Shown: positions 25,539-36,716 of the stretch, piece by piece | Layout of the letters: the number at the start of each line of letters is the position of its first letter | Position numbering within the stretch: position 1 is the first letter of the stretch | NCBI GenBank assembly: GCA_021793155.1 | Contig: JAJYTF010000013.1 | Span: forward strand, 1 to 64,000 | Direction of reading: 5' to 3' | Length of the DNA: 64,000 nt | Source: Pseudomonadota bacterium | Lineage (GTDB): Bacteria > Pseudomonadota > Alphaproteobacteria > Rhodospirillales > Magnetospirillaceae | Program-made: the position numbers and the translations under genes | Notes under the pieces: generated by a model | The model's input: the letters and a program-made list of their open reading frames with translations, nothing else | Databases searched by the model: none | What the model was told of the DNA's origin: nothing

Positions 25539-25763
25539 ATGTGCCTGGCTTTGCCCGCCCGGGTGTTGACGTTGCTGCCCGACGACCTGGCGGTGGTGGA
25601 ACTTGGTGGCGTCAGCAAGGAGATCTCGGTCGCCCTGGTCGAAGAGGTGGTGGTGGGCGACTACGTGATCGTCCATGTGGGCTACGCCCTGTCCAAGGTG
25701 GATCCGGCGGAGGCGGAGAAGACACTGGCCCTGTTCGCCGAGATGTCCGAGGCGGCGCAGTAG
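25539..25763 (+). CDS. hypC: Hydrogenase assembly chaperone HypC
   Basis: A 74-residue HypC starting MCLALPARVLTLLPDDLAVV with the essential Cys2. GDYVIVHVGYALSKVDPAEA is the conserved C-terminal half. It carries Fe(CN)2CO between HypD and the large-subunit precursor. It is the second HypC-family gene in the island, placed in the usual hypBCDE order three bases after hypB. Confidence 0.95.
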   Translation: MCLALPARVLTLLPDDLAVVELGGVSKEISVALVEEVVVGDYVIVHVGYALSKVDPAEAEKTLALFAEMSEAAQ

Positions 25764-25814
25764 GGTCGAGCGGATGATGAACGCCGGATCTGTCCCGCCT
25801 GCGAGAGACGGACA

Positions 25815-26942
25815 ATGAAATACATCGACGAGTTCCGCGACGGGAAGCTGGCCCGGCGGATCGCTGCGGCCATTGCCGCCGAGGCGCGGCCCGACCGTCG
25901 CTATGCGCTGATGGAGTTCTGCGGCGGCCATACGCATGCCATCTCGCGTTACGGCATCGAGGACCTGCTGCCGCCGGCCGTGCGGATGATTCACGGGCCC
26001 GGCTGCCCGGTCTGCGTCCTGCCGATCGGCCGGGTCGACAACGCCATCGCTATCGCCCGCCAGCCGGGCGTGATCCTTTGCACCTATGGCGACCTGCTGC
26101 GGGTTCCCGGTTCGAAACGTGTCAGCCTGTTGAAGGCCAAAGCCGCCGGGGCCGATGTGCGCATGGTCTATTCGGCAGCCGATTCCCTCAGGATCGCCCA
26201 GGATAACCCCGATCGCCAAGTGGTGTTCTTCGCCATTGGCTTCGAGACCACGACGCCGCCCACCGCCCTGGTGATCCGCCAGGCCAAGGCCGCGGAGCTC
26301 GGCAATTTCTCGGTCTTCTGCAACCATGTGCTGACCCCGGCGGCAATCACCAACATCCTGGAAAGTCCCGAGGTTCGCGAGTTGGGCACGGTGCCACTGG
26401 ACGGCTTCATCGGCCCCGCCCATGTGTCGACGGTGATTGGCAGCCGACCCTATGAATTCTTTGCCGAAGAATACCAGAAGCCGGTGGTGATCGCCGGTTT
26501 CGAGCCGCTGGACGTGCTGCAGGCCATCCTGATGCTGGTCCGCCAGTTGAACGAGGGTCGCTTCGAAGTCGAAAACGAGTTCAGCCGCGCCGTCACCCGC
26601 GACGGCAACCGCAAGGCCCAGGCGCTGGTGGCCGACGTGTTCGAACTGCGCCGCATCTTCGAATGGCGCGGCCTGGGCATGGTCCCGTACAGCGCCCTGG
26701 CGATCAAGGAGGAGTTCGCTCCCTGGGATGCGGAAAGGCGCTTCGAGGTGGAGACCGCTTCCGTGCCCGATGCGAAAGCGTGCGAATGCGGGGCCATCCT
26801 GCGCGGCCTGAAGAAGCCGGCCGACTGCCGCCTGTTCGGCACCGCCTGCACGCCGGAGAGCCCCATGGGCTCCTGTATGGTCTCGGCCGAGGGCGCCTGT
26901 GCGGCATATTGGACCTACGGCCGCTTCCGGCAGGTGAGTTGA
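25815..26942 (+). CDS. hypD: Hydrogenase formation protein HypD
   Basis: A 375-residue [4Fe-4S] protein on which the Fe(CN)2CO group is assembled. Conserved stretches are MEFCGGHTHAISRYGI, MIHGPGCPVCVLPIG, FFAIGFETTTPPTA and FCNHVLTPAA, with the C-terminal cluster Cys in ACECGAILRG, PADCRLFGTACTPE and GSCMVSAEGACAAY. The 51-base gap from hypC is the largest within the hyp run. Confidence 0.96.
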   Translation: MKYIDEFRDGKLARRIAAAIAAEARPDRRYALMEFCGGHTHAISRYGIEDLLPPAVRMIHGPGCPVCVLPIGRVDNAIAIARQPGVILCTYGDLLRVPGSKRVSLLKAKAAGADVRMVYSAADSLRIAQDNPDRQVVFFAIGFETTTPPTALVIRQAKAAELGNFSVFCNHVLTPAAITNILESPEVRELGTVPLDGFIGPAHVSTVIGSRPYEFFAEEYQKPVVIAGFEPLDVLQAILMLVRQLNEGRFEVENEFSRAVTRDGNRKAQALVADVFELRRIFEWRGLGMVPYSALAIKEEFAPWDAERRFEVETASVPDAKACECGAILRGLKKPADCRLFGTACTPESPMGSCMVSAEGACAAYWTYGRFRQVS

Positions 26943-26957
26943 CTATCGGGGAATGAC

Positions 26958-28001
26958 ATGACTCTCCAACGCAAAGGGCCCTCCATCGATTTCACCAACG
27001 GCTTCGTCGACCTGACCCATGGCGGCGGCGGGCGGGCCATGGCGCAGCTGGTCGATGAACTGTTCGTTGCCGCCTTCGACAATGAGATGCTGCGCCAGCG
27101 CAACGACCAGGCCAGTTTCCCCGTCGAGGCCGGGCGGATGGTGATGACCACCGATGGCTATGTCATATCGCCGCTGTTCTTCCCCGGTGGCGATATCGGC
27201 TCGCTGGCGGTGCACGGTACAATCAACGACGTTGCCATGGCCGGAGCGGTGCCGTTGGCCCTGTCGGCCTCGTTCATCATCGAGGAAGGCCTTCCGCTGG
27301 CCGATCTCAAGCGGATCGTCGGATCGATGGCGGCGGCCAGCCGGGCGGCTGGCGTGCCGGTGGTGACCGGGGACACCAAGGTGGTGGAGAAGGGCAAGGG
27401 CGACGGCGTGTTCATCGCCACGACCGGCATCGGCCGAGTGCCGGCCGGCATCGCCATCTCGGGCGATCAGGCGCGGCCGGGCGACGCTATCCTGATCAGC
27501 GGCACCATGGGCGACCATGGCGTAGCGGTGATGAGCCTGCGCGAGAACCTGGGCTTCGAGACCACGCTGCATTCCGATTCCGCCGCCCTGCACGGACTGG
27601 TGGCCGAGATGGTAGCGGCGCTGCCCGGCATCCGCTGTCTGCGCGATCCCACCCGCGGCGGATTGGCGGCCACTCTGAACGAACTGGCCCATCAGTCGGG
27701 GGTCGGCATGATCATCGAGGAGGCAGCCATTCCAGTGCGTGCCGAGGTGCGCGGCGCCTGCGAACTGCTGGGACTGGATCCTCTCTACGTCGCCAACGAG
27801 GGAAAACTGATCGCCATTGCACCGGCGGCCGATGCCGAACGATTGCTCGAAGTGATGCGAGCCCATCCGCTGGGGCGGGATGCCGCCATGATCGGCCGGG
27901 TGGTTGCGGACGCACACTGGTTCGTCCAGATGGAAACCAGCTTCGGCGGCAAGCGGGTGGTCGATTGGCTGGCTGGTGAACAGCTGCCCCGGATATGCTG
28001 A
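26958..28001 (+). CDS. hypE: Hydrogenase expression/formation protein HypE
   Basis: A 347-residue PurM-fold ATPase that dehydrates the carbamoyl group on its C-terminal Cys to a cyanide ligand. THGGGGRAMAQLVDE, MTTDGYVISPLFFPGGDIG, VHGTINDVAMAGA and RDPTRGGLAATLNE are the family motifs, and it ends in the required PRIC. Its substrate-charging partner HypF is not in this window. It overlaps the next gene by 7 bases. Confidence 0.97.
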   Translation: MTLQRKGPSIDFTNGFVDLTHGGGGRAMAQLVDELFVAAFDNEMLRQRNDQASFPVEAGRMVMTTDGYVISPLFFPGGDIGSLAVHGTINDVAMAGAVPLALSASFIIEEGLPLADLKRIVGSMAAASRAAGVPVVTGDTKVVEKGKGDGVFIATTGIGRVPAGIAISGDQARPGDAILISGTMGDHGVAVMSLRENLGFETTLHSDSAALHGLVAEMVAALPGIRCLRDPTRGGLAATLNELAHQSGVGMIIEEAAIPVRAEVRGACELLGLDPLYVANEGKLIAIAPAADAERLLEVMRAHPLGRDAAMIGRVVADAHWFVQMETSFGGKRVVDWLAGEQLPRIC

Positions 28002-28570
28002 CCCCGCTCAGACTCTACTACGCCACACGCGATGGCCAGGCGCAGCGTATCGCCCGGCATATCGCGGATCGCCTGGGCGAATTCGGGCATGCCGTGGATC
28101 CGGCCAATCTGGCCGCGAAATTGCCGGAACCCGAGGGGTTGTCGGGTGTCGGCCTGGTCATCGTGGTGGCCGCGGTGCGGTATGGCCGACATCTGCCAGA
28201 GGCGGTTCAGCTGTTTTCAGTTTATGGCCGGCAGCCGTCGGCGCCGCCCCTGGCGGTCGCTTCGGTCAATTTGACGGCGCGCAAGCCGGGGAAGGACACG
28301 GCGGAAGGCAACGCCTATTTGCGCAAGGCAATCCGCCGGCACCGCCTGCGGCCGGTTCTGGCGATGGCCTTCGCCGGACGCCTCGATTACGCGCGCTACC
28401 GCTGGTTGGACCGGCAGATGATCCGCTTCATCATGAAACTGACCGGCGGCCCGACCGATCCCACGACCTGCGTCGAATTCACCGCCTGGGACCGGGTGGA
28501 CGCCTTCGCCGCGGGGATCGCCGATTGGCTGGAGCGGTCCGGTGCTCAGGAGCAGCCGCAGGCCAGATGA
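27995..28570 (+). CDS. HemG-like flavodoxin-domain protein
   Basis: A 191-residue flavodoxin-fold protein resembling menaquinone-dependent protoporphyrinogen oxidase HemG. It has RLYYATRDGQAQRIARHIAD (FMN phosphate loop), VIVVAAVRYGRHLPEAVQLF, SVNLTARKPGKDTAEGNAYL and DYARYRWLDRQMIRFIMKLT near the C-terminus. HemG performs the last step to protoporphyrin IX using the quinone pool. Its ATG lies inside the hypE stop region, so the two are probably translated together. Whether it serves haem synthesis or hydrogenase biogenesis is open. Confidence 0.85.
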   Translation: MLTPLRLYYATRDGQAQRIARHIADRLGEFGHAVDPANLAAKLPEPEGLSGVGLVIVVAAVRYGRHLPEAVQLFSVYGRQPSAPPLAVASVNLTARKPGKDTAEGNAYLRKAIRRHRLRPVLAMAFAGRLDYARYRWLDRQMIRFIMKLTGGPTDPTTCVEFTAWDRVDAFAAGIADWLERSGAQEQPQAR

Positions 28571-29352
28571 TGAAGGACGATTCCGCTGGTGGTGGCCACA
28601 TTGAGGGAGTCGAAGCCGCCGGCCATGGGGATGCGCACCGTGCGGCTCTGCGCCAGCAATTCGCTGCCAAGGCCGGGGCCCTCCGCGCCGAACAGGGCGG
28701 CGACCCGGTCCGGGCGGACCAGCGCGGCCAGCGGTGTGACGCCGGCGGGGCTCAGCGACACTGCGGTGAAATGATGTTTGGCCAGAAGTTCCAGGGGATG
28801 GGCGGCGGGGTCCAGACGGGCGAAGGGGACCATCAGAGTGGCACCTACCGACACGCGGATGGCTTTGCGGTACAGGGGATCGCAGCAATGCGCGTCGAGC
28901 AGGACCGCATCGGCCCCAAAGGCCGCCGCGTTGCGGAAAATCCCGCCAATGTTGTCGTGATTGGCGATGCCGAAGAGCACGACGACCACGGCACGTCGGC
29001 CGGCCTGATCCAGCAATTGCGCCGCCGAAGGCAGCGGCGCGCGCTGTCCGTGGGCGAGAATGCCGCGATGGATGTGAAAGCCGGCGACCGCATCGAGCAC
29101 GGTCTGGCTGGCCAAGTATACAGGAATCTCGGCCGGTTGGGCGGCCAGCATCGGCGCCAACCCGGGCAGATGCCGTTCGGCCAGCAGCAGAGACAGCGGC
29201 CGATGGCGCGAGGCGCCGAGCAGGATCTGCAGGACCACCTTGCCTTCGGCGATGAATTGTCCGTCCCGCCCGACCAGGTCGCGCTCCCGGATGTCGCGGT
29301 ACGCGGCGATCCGCGGGTCCATGGGGTCGTCGATGGGTATTGGGGTGATCAT
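28546..29352 (-). CDS. TrmH/SpoU-family RNA 2'-O-methyltransferase
   Basis: A 268-residue SPOUT methyltransferase. An N-terminal substrate-binding domain (about 1-110, DRDGQFIAEGKVVLQILL-like) precedes the knotted SAM-binding domain with VVVLFGIANHDNIGGIFRNA, LFGAEGPGLGSELL and IPMAGGFDSLNVATTSGIVL. It modifies rRNA or tRNA. The exact target is unknown. It is encoded against the hydrogenase genes, converges on the HemG-like gene (25-base overlap) and is divergent from hoxX. The start at 29352 gives MITPIPIDDPMDP. A longer frame to 29784 is a shadow of hoxX. Confidence 0.9.
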   Translation of the reverse strand: MITPIPIDDPMDPRIAAYRDIRERDLVGRDGQFIAEGKVVLQILLGASRHRPLSLLLAERHLPGLAPMLAAQPAEIPVYLASQTVLDAVAGFHIHRGILAHGQRAPLPSAAQLLDQAGRRAVVVVLFGIANHDNIGGIFRNAAAFGADAVLLDAHCCDPLYRKAIRVSVGATLMVPFARLDPAAHPLELLAKHHFTAVSLSPAGVTPLAALVRPDRVAALFGAEGPGLGSELLAQSRTVRIPMAGGFDSLNVATTSGIVLHHLACGCS

Positions 29353-29407
29353 GCTCGTTGTGCATACGGATGTTGCATCCCTCCCGCAATCACAGAATGA
29401 TTCACCC

Positions 29408-31062
29408 ATGCGGATCTTGTTCCTGACACATGGCTTCAACAGCCTGACACAGCGGCTTTTCGTCGAATTGACGCGGCGAGGGCACGAGGTCGCCATCGAA
29501 TTTGACGTCAACGACACGGTGACCGACGAGGCGGCGGCGATGTTCCGGCCGGACTTGATCATCGCCCCATTCCTCAAGCGAGCGATCCCCGAGCCGGTGT
29601 GGCGCCGCCATGTGTGTCTGGTGGTCCATCCGGGAATTGAAGGCGACCGGGGCCCCTCGGCGCTGGATTGGGCAATTCTCGATGGGTGTTCCGAGTGGGG
29701 CGTGACCGTCCTCCAGGCCGAGGCTGAAATGGATGCCGGCCCGGTATGGGAGACCATCCGCTTCCCGATGCGCCCGGCGACCAAGAGCAGTCTCTATCGA
29801 AATGAAGTTACCGCGGCGGCCGTCGAGGCGGTGCTGGCCTGTGTCGAACGCTTTCCGGAGGCCAGGCCGCGGCCCGGGCAGCTCGGCTCATGGAGGCCAT
29901 TGGTCCGCCAGGCTGATCGCCGTATCGACTGGGCGGCTGACGATACGGCGGGGGTGCTGCGCAAGGTGCGTTCGGCTGACGGCATGCCGGGCGTCCAGGA
30001 CGAGATCCTGGGCCTGCCGGTGCACTTGTTCGACGCCCGTGCCGCGGTTGGGCTTTCTGGCCCGCCTGGCAGCGTGGTGGCACGGGGAAACGGGGCAGTC
30101 GCCCTGGCCACGACCGATGGGGCGGTGTGGATCGGCCATTTGCGCCGCAAGGAGGGCGAGCCGGCGTTCAAGCTTCCTGCCGAAATGGTGCTGGGTGAGC
30201 GCCTGGCCGGTATTCCCCAGGCGGCCGGTTACGAGGACATCCGATACGAGGAGGAAGGGAGCGTCGGATACCTGCACTTTCCCTTCTACAATGGCGCCAT
30301 GGGTACCGACCAATGCCGTCGGCTGCTGGCGGCGTTCGAGGTGGCGCGGGCCCGCCCGACGCGGGTCTTGGTGCTGATGGGGGGGCCGGACTATTGGTCC
30401 AACGGCATCCACCTGAACCTGATCGAGGCGGCTGACAGTCCGGCCGACGAATCCTGGCGCAACATCAATGCCATGGACGACCTGGCGCGGGCCGTCATCA
30501 CCACCACCTCGCAGTTCGTCGTCGCCGCTCTCAGGGGCAATGCCGGGGCAGGCGGCGTGTTTCTGGCGCTGGCCGCCGACGAGGTCTGGGCCCGCGACGG
30601 CATCGTGCTCAATCCTCACTACAAGGGGATGGGCAATTTGTACGGGTCGGAATATTGGACCTATCTTCTGCCCCGGCGGAGCGGCGCCGAAGCGGCGAAG
30701 CGGGTGACCGAGGCCCGGCTGCCCATCGGCGTCGCCGAAGCCCAAGAGCTTGGCCTGGTTGACCGCAAGTTGCCGGCAGAACCGGATGTGTTTCTCGGGA
30801 AAATCAATGAATTGGCTCAGGATGTGGTGGGGGATCCCGGATTCCCCGAACGATTGGTCCGGAAGAAAACAAGGCTCGAACAAGACGAGAAGCTGCGGCC
30901 GCTCGACAGCTATCGGGCCGATGAGCTGCAAAAAATGACGCTCAACTTCTATGGGTTCGACCCCAGCTATCACGTGGCGCGCTACAATTTCGTCCGAAAG
31001 GTTCCGAAGTCGCGGACGCCGCTGTTTCTTGCGACCCATCGGCGGAAGCCGGCGAGGGTGCC

Positions 31063-31066
<4 letters not shown>
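29408..31066 (+). CDS. hoxX: Hydrogenase maturation factor HoxX (CO-ligand synthesis)
   Basis: A 552-residue two-domain enzyme. The N-terminal half resembles formyl-THF transferases (MRILFLTHGFNSLTQRLFVE, VVHPGIEGDRGPSALDWAI). The C-terminal half is an enoyl-CoA hydratase-like domain (VLVLMGGPDYWSNGIHLNLI, AALRGNAGAGGVFLALAADE). HoxX makes the active-site CO from formyl-THF via formyl-CoA and allows hydrogenase maturation in air. It overlaps hoxA by 4 bases. Confidence 0.93.
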
Positions 31067-32508
<1,442 letters not shown>

Positions 32509-32511
32509 CCC

Positions 32512-33858
32512 ATGCCGCACCGCCATCGCTTCCACCCCGACCGACTGATGGACGCCGTACCGGTGACCGGCGGGGAACAGGTGAGTGGACTGGCCGAGAC
32601 GGCATGGATCGAGGTGATCAAGAAGATGGACGAGGTCTATTCCGACCTCATCCGTTATGAAGTCGACCTCGAACGCAAAAACGCCGCACTGGAGCAGACG
32701 CAGCAATTCATCGCCAGCGTCGTCGCCTCGATGTCGGACATCCTTGTGGTGTGCGACCCGAAGGGCCGCATTCTGCAGGTAAATCCGGCGCTTCTCGGGC
32801 TTACCGGCTTTACCGCCGCTGAACTGATCGACCAGCCATTGACAGCCTTGCTGCGTGACGAGGACGTGCAGGGCTTCCGTCCCTGCTATACGGAGGCGGT
32901 CTGCGAGCGCGAGGCGCGGCTGAAGAGCAAGCATGGCGGGTTCACCGGCCTGGTGGCGATGAACTGCGCGCCGCGTCTCGACCGTCAGCGTCGACTGCCG
33001 GGCATGGTCATCGTCGGACGGCCGGTCGGTGAACTCCGGCGCGCCTATGAAGAGCTGAACCGCGCCCATGACGACCTGAAGCGGGCCCAGCAACAGCTCA
33101 TCCAGTCGGAAAAGATGGCGTCCATCGGCCGGTTGGTGGCTGGCGTAGCTCATGAATTGAATAACCCGATCAGCTTTATCTATGGAAACGTGCATACTCT
33201 GGCGCGTTATCGCGACCGCCTGGTGCGGTATCTGGGCGCCGTTCACGCCGGCGCGGCCGGCGAGGAATTGGCGGAATTGCGCCGGGAGATGAAGATCGAC
33301 GACCTCCTTGCCGATCTTGGCTCGTTGATCGAGGGGACTCAGGAAGGGGCCGAGCGGGTCAGCGAAATCGTGACCAATCTGCGGCGCCTGTCTTTTGTCA
33401 ATCCGTCGGAGAGAACCCGCATCAATCTGACGGAGGTGGCCCGCAATGCCATCAAATGGGTTCTCAAGGCGACGCGTCAGCAGATCGCCGTCGACGACCA
33501 GTTGCCGGTCGAGTTGCTGATCGACGGGATCGAGGGGCCGTTGCATCAGGTCATGGTCAACCTGGTGCAGAATGCCGTCGACGCCATGGAAGACGTGGCC
33601 AGGCCGGCTTTATGGGTGAGCGGCCGCCAGCTTGGCGATCAGATCCTGCTGGTGTTGCGCGACAACGGGCCGGGAATTCCCACCGACCACCTGCTGAAGG
33701 TGTTCGATCCCTTTTACACCACCAAGGCGGTGGGCAAGGGGACCGGCCTCGGGCTATGGGTGAGTTGGAGTATCATCCGCGACCACGGTGGCGCCCTCGA
33801 GGCCGCCAATGCCCCGGACGGCGGCGCCGCCTTCACCATCACCTTGCCGACCCGATGA
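32512..33858 (+). CDS. hupT: H2-signalling histidine kinase HupT/HoxJ
   Basis: A 448-residue soluble kinase without membrane helices. It has an N-terminal coiled region, a PAS domain (about 70-185, DILVVCDPKGRILQVNPALL), the H-box GVAHELNNPISFIYGN and the ATPase domain with LVQNAVDAMED, DNGPGIPTDHLLKVFDPFYTT and GKGTGLGLWV. In related systems it interacts with the HupUV sensor and phosphorylates HupR/HoxA when H2 is absent. It starts 3 bases after hoxA. Confidence 0.93.
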   Translation: MPHRHRFHPDRLMDAVPVTGGEQVSGLAETAWIEVIKKMDEVYSDLIRYEVDLERKNAALEQTQQFIASVVASMSDILVVCDPKGRILQVNPALLGLTGFTAAELIDQPLTALLRDEDVQGFRPCYTEAVCEREARLKSKHGGFTGLVAMNCAPRLDRQRRLPGMVIVGRPVGELRRAYEELNRAHDDLKRAQQQLIQSEKMASIGRLVAGVAHELNNPISFIYGNVHTLARYRDRLVRYLGAVHAGAAGEELAELRREMKIDDLLADLGSLIEGTQEGAERVSEIVTNLRRLSFVNPSERTRINLTEVARNAIKWVLKATRQQIAVDDQLPVELLIDGIEGPLHQVMVNLVQNAVDAMEDVARPALWVSGRQLGDQILLVLRDNGPGIPTDHLLKVFDPFYTTKAVGKGTGLGLWVSWSIIRDHGGALEAANAPDGGAAFTITLPTR

Positions 33859-34460
33859 CGGCGCTGCTCGATGTCGCCGACCTTCGGCGGACAGCGTTGC
33901 AGCCCGCCTGTTTCGCCTTGCAGCGGGGGGAATGCGTCGCCGTCCACGGACCTTCGGGGGCAGGCAAGACCTTGTTGTTGCGGGCCATCGCGGACCTTGA
34001 TCCGAACGAGGGGGAAATCTTCCTGGACGGGCATCGGCGTGAGTCGATGAGCGGCCCGCAATGGCGCCGGCAGGTGGGATATCTTCCTGCCGAGCCCGGT
34101 TGGTGGGCCGACACGGTGGGCGAGCATTTCCCCGATTGGGCGGCGGCCCGTCCGCTGATCGAGGCGCTTGGCCTTCCCGAGGAGGCGCGCCATTGGCCGC
34201 TGACCCGGCCGTCAACCGGTGAACGGTTGCGCCTGGCGCTGGTGCGGGCGCTGGTCGTCGAACCGCGGGTCCTGCTCCTCGACGAGCCGACCGCCGCCCT
34301 TGATCGCCTGGCGGTGGCCGCGGTGGAGACGCTGATCGGAAGCCGGGTGGCCGCCGGGCTGTCGGTCCTCTGGGTAACCCATGACGAAGCGCAGGCGGCG
34401 CGCGTGGCCCGGCGTTTCCTGCATGTCGAAGCCGGCAGCGTCCGCGAGGCGGCGGCATGA
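33855..34460 (+). CDS. fetA: ABC transporter ATPase, FetA/YbbL-type
   Basis: A 201-residue ATPase subunit. Walker A is HGPSGAGKTLLLRAI, the signature loop is RPSTGERLRLALVRAL (a variant of LSGGQ) and Walker B is RVLLLDEPTAALD. It pairs with the following UPF0014 permease. E. coli FetAB exports iron and raises peroxide resistance. The ATG overlaps the hupT stop (ATGA), so it is translationally coupled to the H2-signalling genes. The substrate here could be Fe or another metal. Confidence 0.88.
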   Translation: MTALLDVADLRRTALQPACFALQRGECVAVHGPSGAGKTLLLRAIADLDPNEGEIFLDGHRRESMSGPQWRRQVGYLPAEPGWWADTVGEHFPDWAAARPLIEALGLPEEARHWPLTRPSTGERLRLALVRALVVEPRVLLLDEPTAALDRLAVAAVETLIGSRVAAGLSVLWVTHDEAQAARVARRFLHVEAGSVREAAA

Positions 34461-35254
34461 AGGCATACATTTCGCTGGGCTATGGTGATCTTGCCCTCGG
34501 CAGCCTGCTGGTTCTGGCCAATGCCGGGTTGTCGCTGGCCCTGCAACTGGGCATTCATTGGCGCTTCCTGGTCGCCGCGGCCCGCATGGTGGTCCAACTG
34601 GCGTTGATGGGGGTAGTGCTCAGCGCCCTGTTCTCCGAGGCTTCGCCGCTGTGGACCAGCCTCGCCGCCATGGTCATGGTCGCTTTTGCCGGTCGCGAGG
34701 CTGCCGCCCGGCAGGACCGCCCGCTGGCGGGCCTGTGGGCCTATGGCCTCGGCACATCCAGCATGATGATGGCGGCGGCGCTGGTGACTGTGTTCGCCTT
34801 GACCACCGCGTTGCGCCCCGATCCCTGGTACGACCCGCGCTATGCCATTCCCCTGCTGGGGATGATTCTGGGCAATACCATGACCGGCGTATCCCTCGGA
34901 CTTAACGGCTTGACCAGCGGCCTGGCGACCCGCCGCGCGGCGGTCGAGGCGCGTTTGATGCTGGGGGCAAGCCGGCGCGAAGCCTTGGCTCCGGTGGTAC
35001 GGCAGTCGCTGCGCAATGCGCTGATGCCCATCGTGAATACCATGTCGGCAACCGGCGTGGTGGCTCTGCCCGGCATGATGACCGGGCAGATCCTGGGCGG
35101 CGTCGCGCCTTCGGAAGCGGTCAAGTACCAGATCCTGATCCTGTTCCTGATTGCCGGCGGCACCGGTATCGGCGCCGTCGCCGCGGTTCTCGGCGGCGCC
35201 TTCCGCCTGACCGACCATCGCCACCGTCTGCGCCTCGACCGACTGGCAAAATAA
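34457..35254 (+). CDS. fetB: ABC transporter permease, FetB/YbbM-type (UPF0014)
   Basis: A 265-residue membrane protein with about seven helices. UPF0014 features are visible: LALQLGIHWRFLVAAARMVV, IPLLGMILGNTMTGVSLGLN, EARLMLGASRREALAPVVRQ and TGVVALPGMMTGQILGG. It overlaps fetA by 4 bases and ends just before a strong terminator shared with convergent glnA. Confidence 0.9.
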   Translation: MKAYISLGYGDLALGSLLVLANAGLSLALQLGIHWRFLVAAARMVVQLALMGVVLSALFSEASPLWTSLAAMVMVAFAGREAAARQDRPLAGLWAYGLGTSSMMMAAALVTVFALTTALRPDPWYDPRYAIPLLGMILGNTMTGVSLGLNGLTSGLATRRAAVEARLMLGASRREALAPVVRQSLRNALMPIVNTMSATGVVALPGMMTGQILGGVAPSEAVKYQILILFLIAGGTGIGAVAAVLGGAFRLTDHRHRLRLDRLAK

Positions 35255-35255
35255 A

Positions 35256-35286
35256 AGCCCCCTGCCGAACCAGTCGGCAGGGGGCT
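35256..35286. terminator. Bidirectional terminator between fetB and glnA
   Basis: AGCCCCCTGCCGA (35256-35268) pairs perfectly with TCGGCAGGGGGCT (35274-35286) around ACCAG. A short A-run lies on the left, giving U-residues for the glnA transcript. Confidence 0.85.
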
Positions 35287-35306
35287 TCGCAAAACAGACG
35301 TCCTGA

Positions 35307-36716
35307 TCAGACGCTGTAGTACATCGCGAACTCGATCGGGTGCGGGGTGTGTTCGAAGCGGTACACCTCTTCCCACTTGAGTTCGGCATAGCTCTCGATG
35401 AAGTCCTTCGAGAAGACGTCGCCCTTGAGCAGGAAGTCATGATCCTTCTCAAGGCTCTGCAGGGCTTCGCGCAGGCTGCCGCAGACGGTCGGAACCTGGG
35501 ACAGTTCCTCGGGCGGCAGGTCGTAGAGGTTCTTGTCCATGGCGTCGCCGGGATGGATCTTGTTCTGGATGCCGTCCAGACCGGCCATCAGCATGGCGGC
35601 AAAGGCCAGGTAGGGGTTGGCACCGGGGTCGGGGAAGCGGACCTCGACGCGCTTGCCCTTGGGGCTGGCCGAGTAGGGGATGCGGCAGGAGGCCGAACGA
35701 TTGCGGGCCGAGTAAGCCAGCAGAACCGGGGCCTCGAAGCCGGGGATCAGGCGCTTGTAGCTGTTGGTCAGCGGGTTGGTGAAGGCGTTCAGCGCCTTGG
35801 CATGCTTGATGATGCCGCCGATGTAATACAGCGCGGTCTCCGACAGGTCGGCATAGCCCGAGCCGGCGAAGGTCGGCTTGCCGGACTTCCAGATCGACTG
35901 GTGGACGTGCATGCCCGAACCGTTGTCGCCGAAGATCGGCTTGGGCATGAAGGTCGCGGTCTTGCCGTAGCTGTGCGCCACGTTGTGCACGACGTATTTG
36001 TAGATCTGCATGGAGTCGGCCGACTTCACCAGAGTGTCGAACTTGCAGCCCAATTCGCTCTGGGACGGCGCGACTTCATGGTGGTGCTTCTCGATCGGCA
36101 GGCCCATGTCGCCCATGACGGTCAGCATCTCGGCGCGCATGTCGACCTGGCTGTCCACCGGTGGAACGGGGAAGTAGCCGCCCTTGATGCCCGGACGGTG
36201 GCCGGAGTTGCCTTCGGGGAATTCCTTGCCCGTGACATAGGGGCCTTCCTCGGAGTCCAGCTTGTAGAACACCGAGTTCATGTTCACTTCGTAGCGCACG
36301 TCGTCGAATACGAAGAATTCGGCCTCGGGGCCGAAGAAGGCGGTGTCGCCGATGCCGGTGGAGCCGAGGTATTTCTCGGCGCGCTTGGCGATGGAGCGGG
36401 GATCGCGATCGTAAAGCTGCCCAGTCATCGGCTCGACGATGTCGCAGAACAGGATCATCTGGGTCTGGGCGGCGAACGGATCGATCACCGCGGTGGAGAG
36501 ATCCGGCTTCAGGATCATGTCCGACTCGTTGATGCTCTTCCAGCCGGCGATCGACGAACCGTCGAACATGATGCCTTCGTTCAGCAGATCTTCGTCGATC
36601 GTGCTGACATGCTGGGCGGTGTGCTGCCACTTGCCCCTGGGATCGGTGAAGCGGAGGTCGACGTACTTGACGTCGTGTTCCTTGATCTGTTCGAGGACTT
36701 TTTTGGCTTCGGACAT
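35307..36716 (-). CDS. glnA: Glutamine synthetase type I
   Basis: A 469-residue enzyme that makes glutamine from glutamate, ammonia and ATP. The length is standard for GSI-beta. Visible motifs are [63 protein letters not shown] and the adenylylation site [10 protein letters not shown]. It is co-transcribed with glnB upstream (111-base gap). Confidence 0.98.
   Translation of the reverse strand: MSEAKKVLEQIKEHDVKYVDLRFTDPRGKWQHTAQHVSTIDEDLLNEGIMFDGSSIAGWKSINESDMILKPDLSTAVIDPFAAQTQMILFCDIVEPMTGQLYDRDPRSIAKRAEKYLGSTGIGDTAFFGPEAEFFVFDDVRYEVNMNSVFYKLDSEEGPYVTGKEFPEGNSGHRPGIKGGYFPVPPVDSQVDMRAEMLTVMGDMGLPIEKHHHEVAPSQSELGCKFDTLVKSADSMQIYKYVVHNVAHSYGKTATFMPKPIFGDNGSGMHVHQSIWKSGKPTFAGSGYADLSETALYYIGGIIKHAKALNAFTNPLTNSYKRLIPGFEAPVLLAYSARNRSASCRIPYSASPKGKRVEVRFPDPGANPYLAFAAMLMAGLDGIQNKIHPGDAMDKNLYDLPPEELSQVPTVCGSLREALQSLEKDHDFLLKGDVFSKDFIESYAELKWEEVYRFEHTPHPIEFAMYYSV

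Noticed and set aside
24564-26423. 619-codon minus-strand frame opposite hypA-hypB-hypD
   Set aside because: It is antisense to three well-conserved genes and has no recognisable domain.
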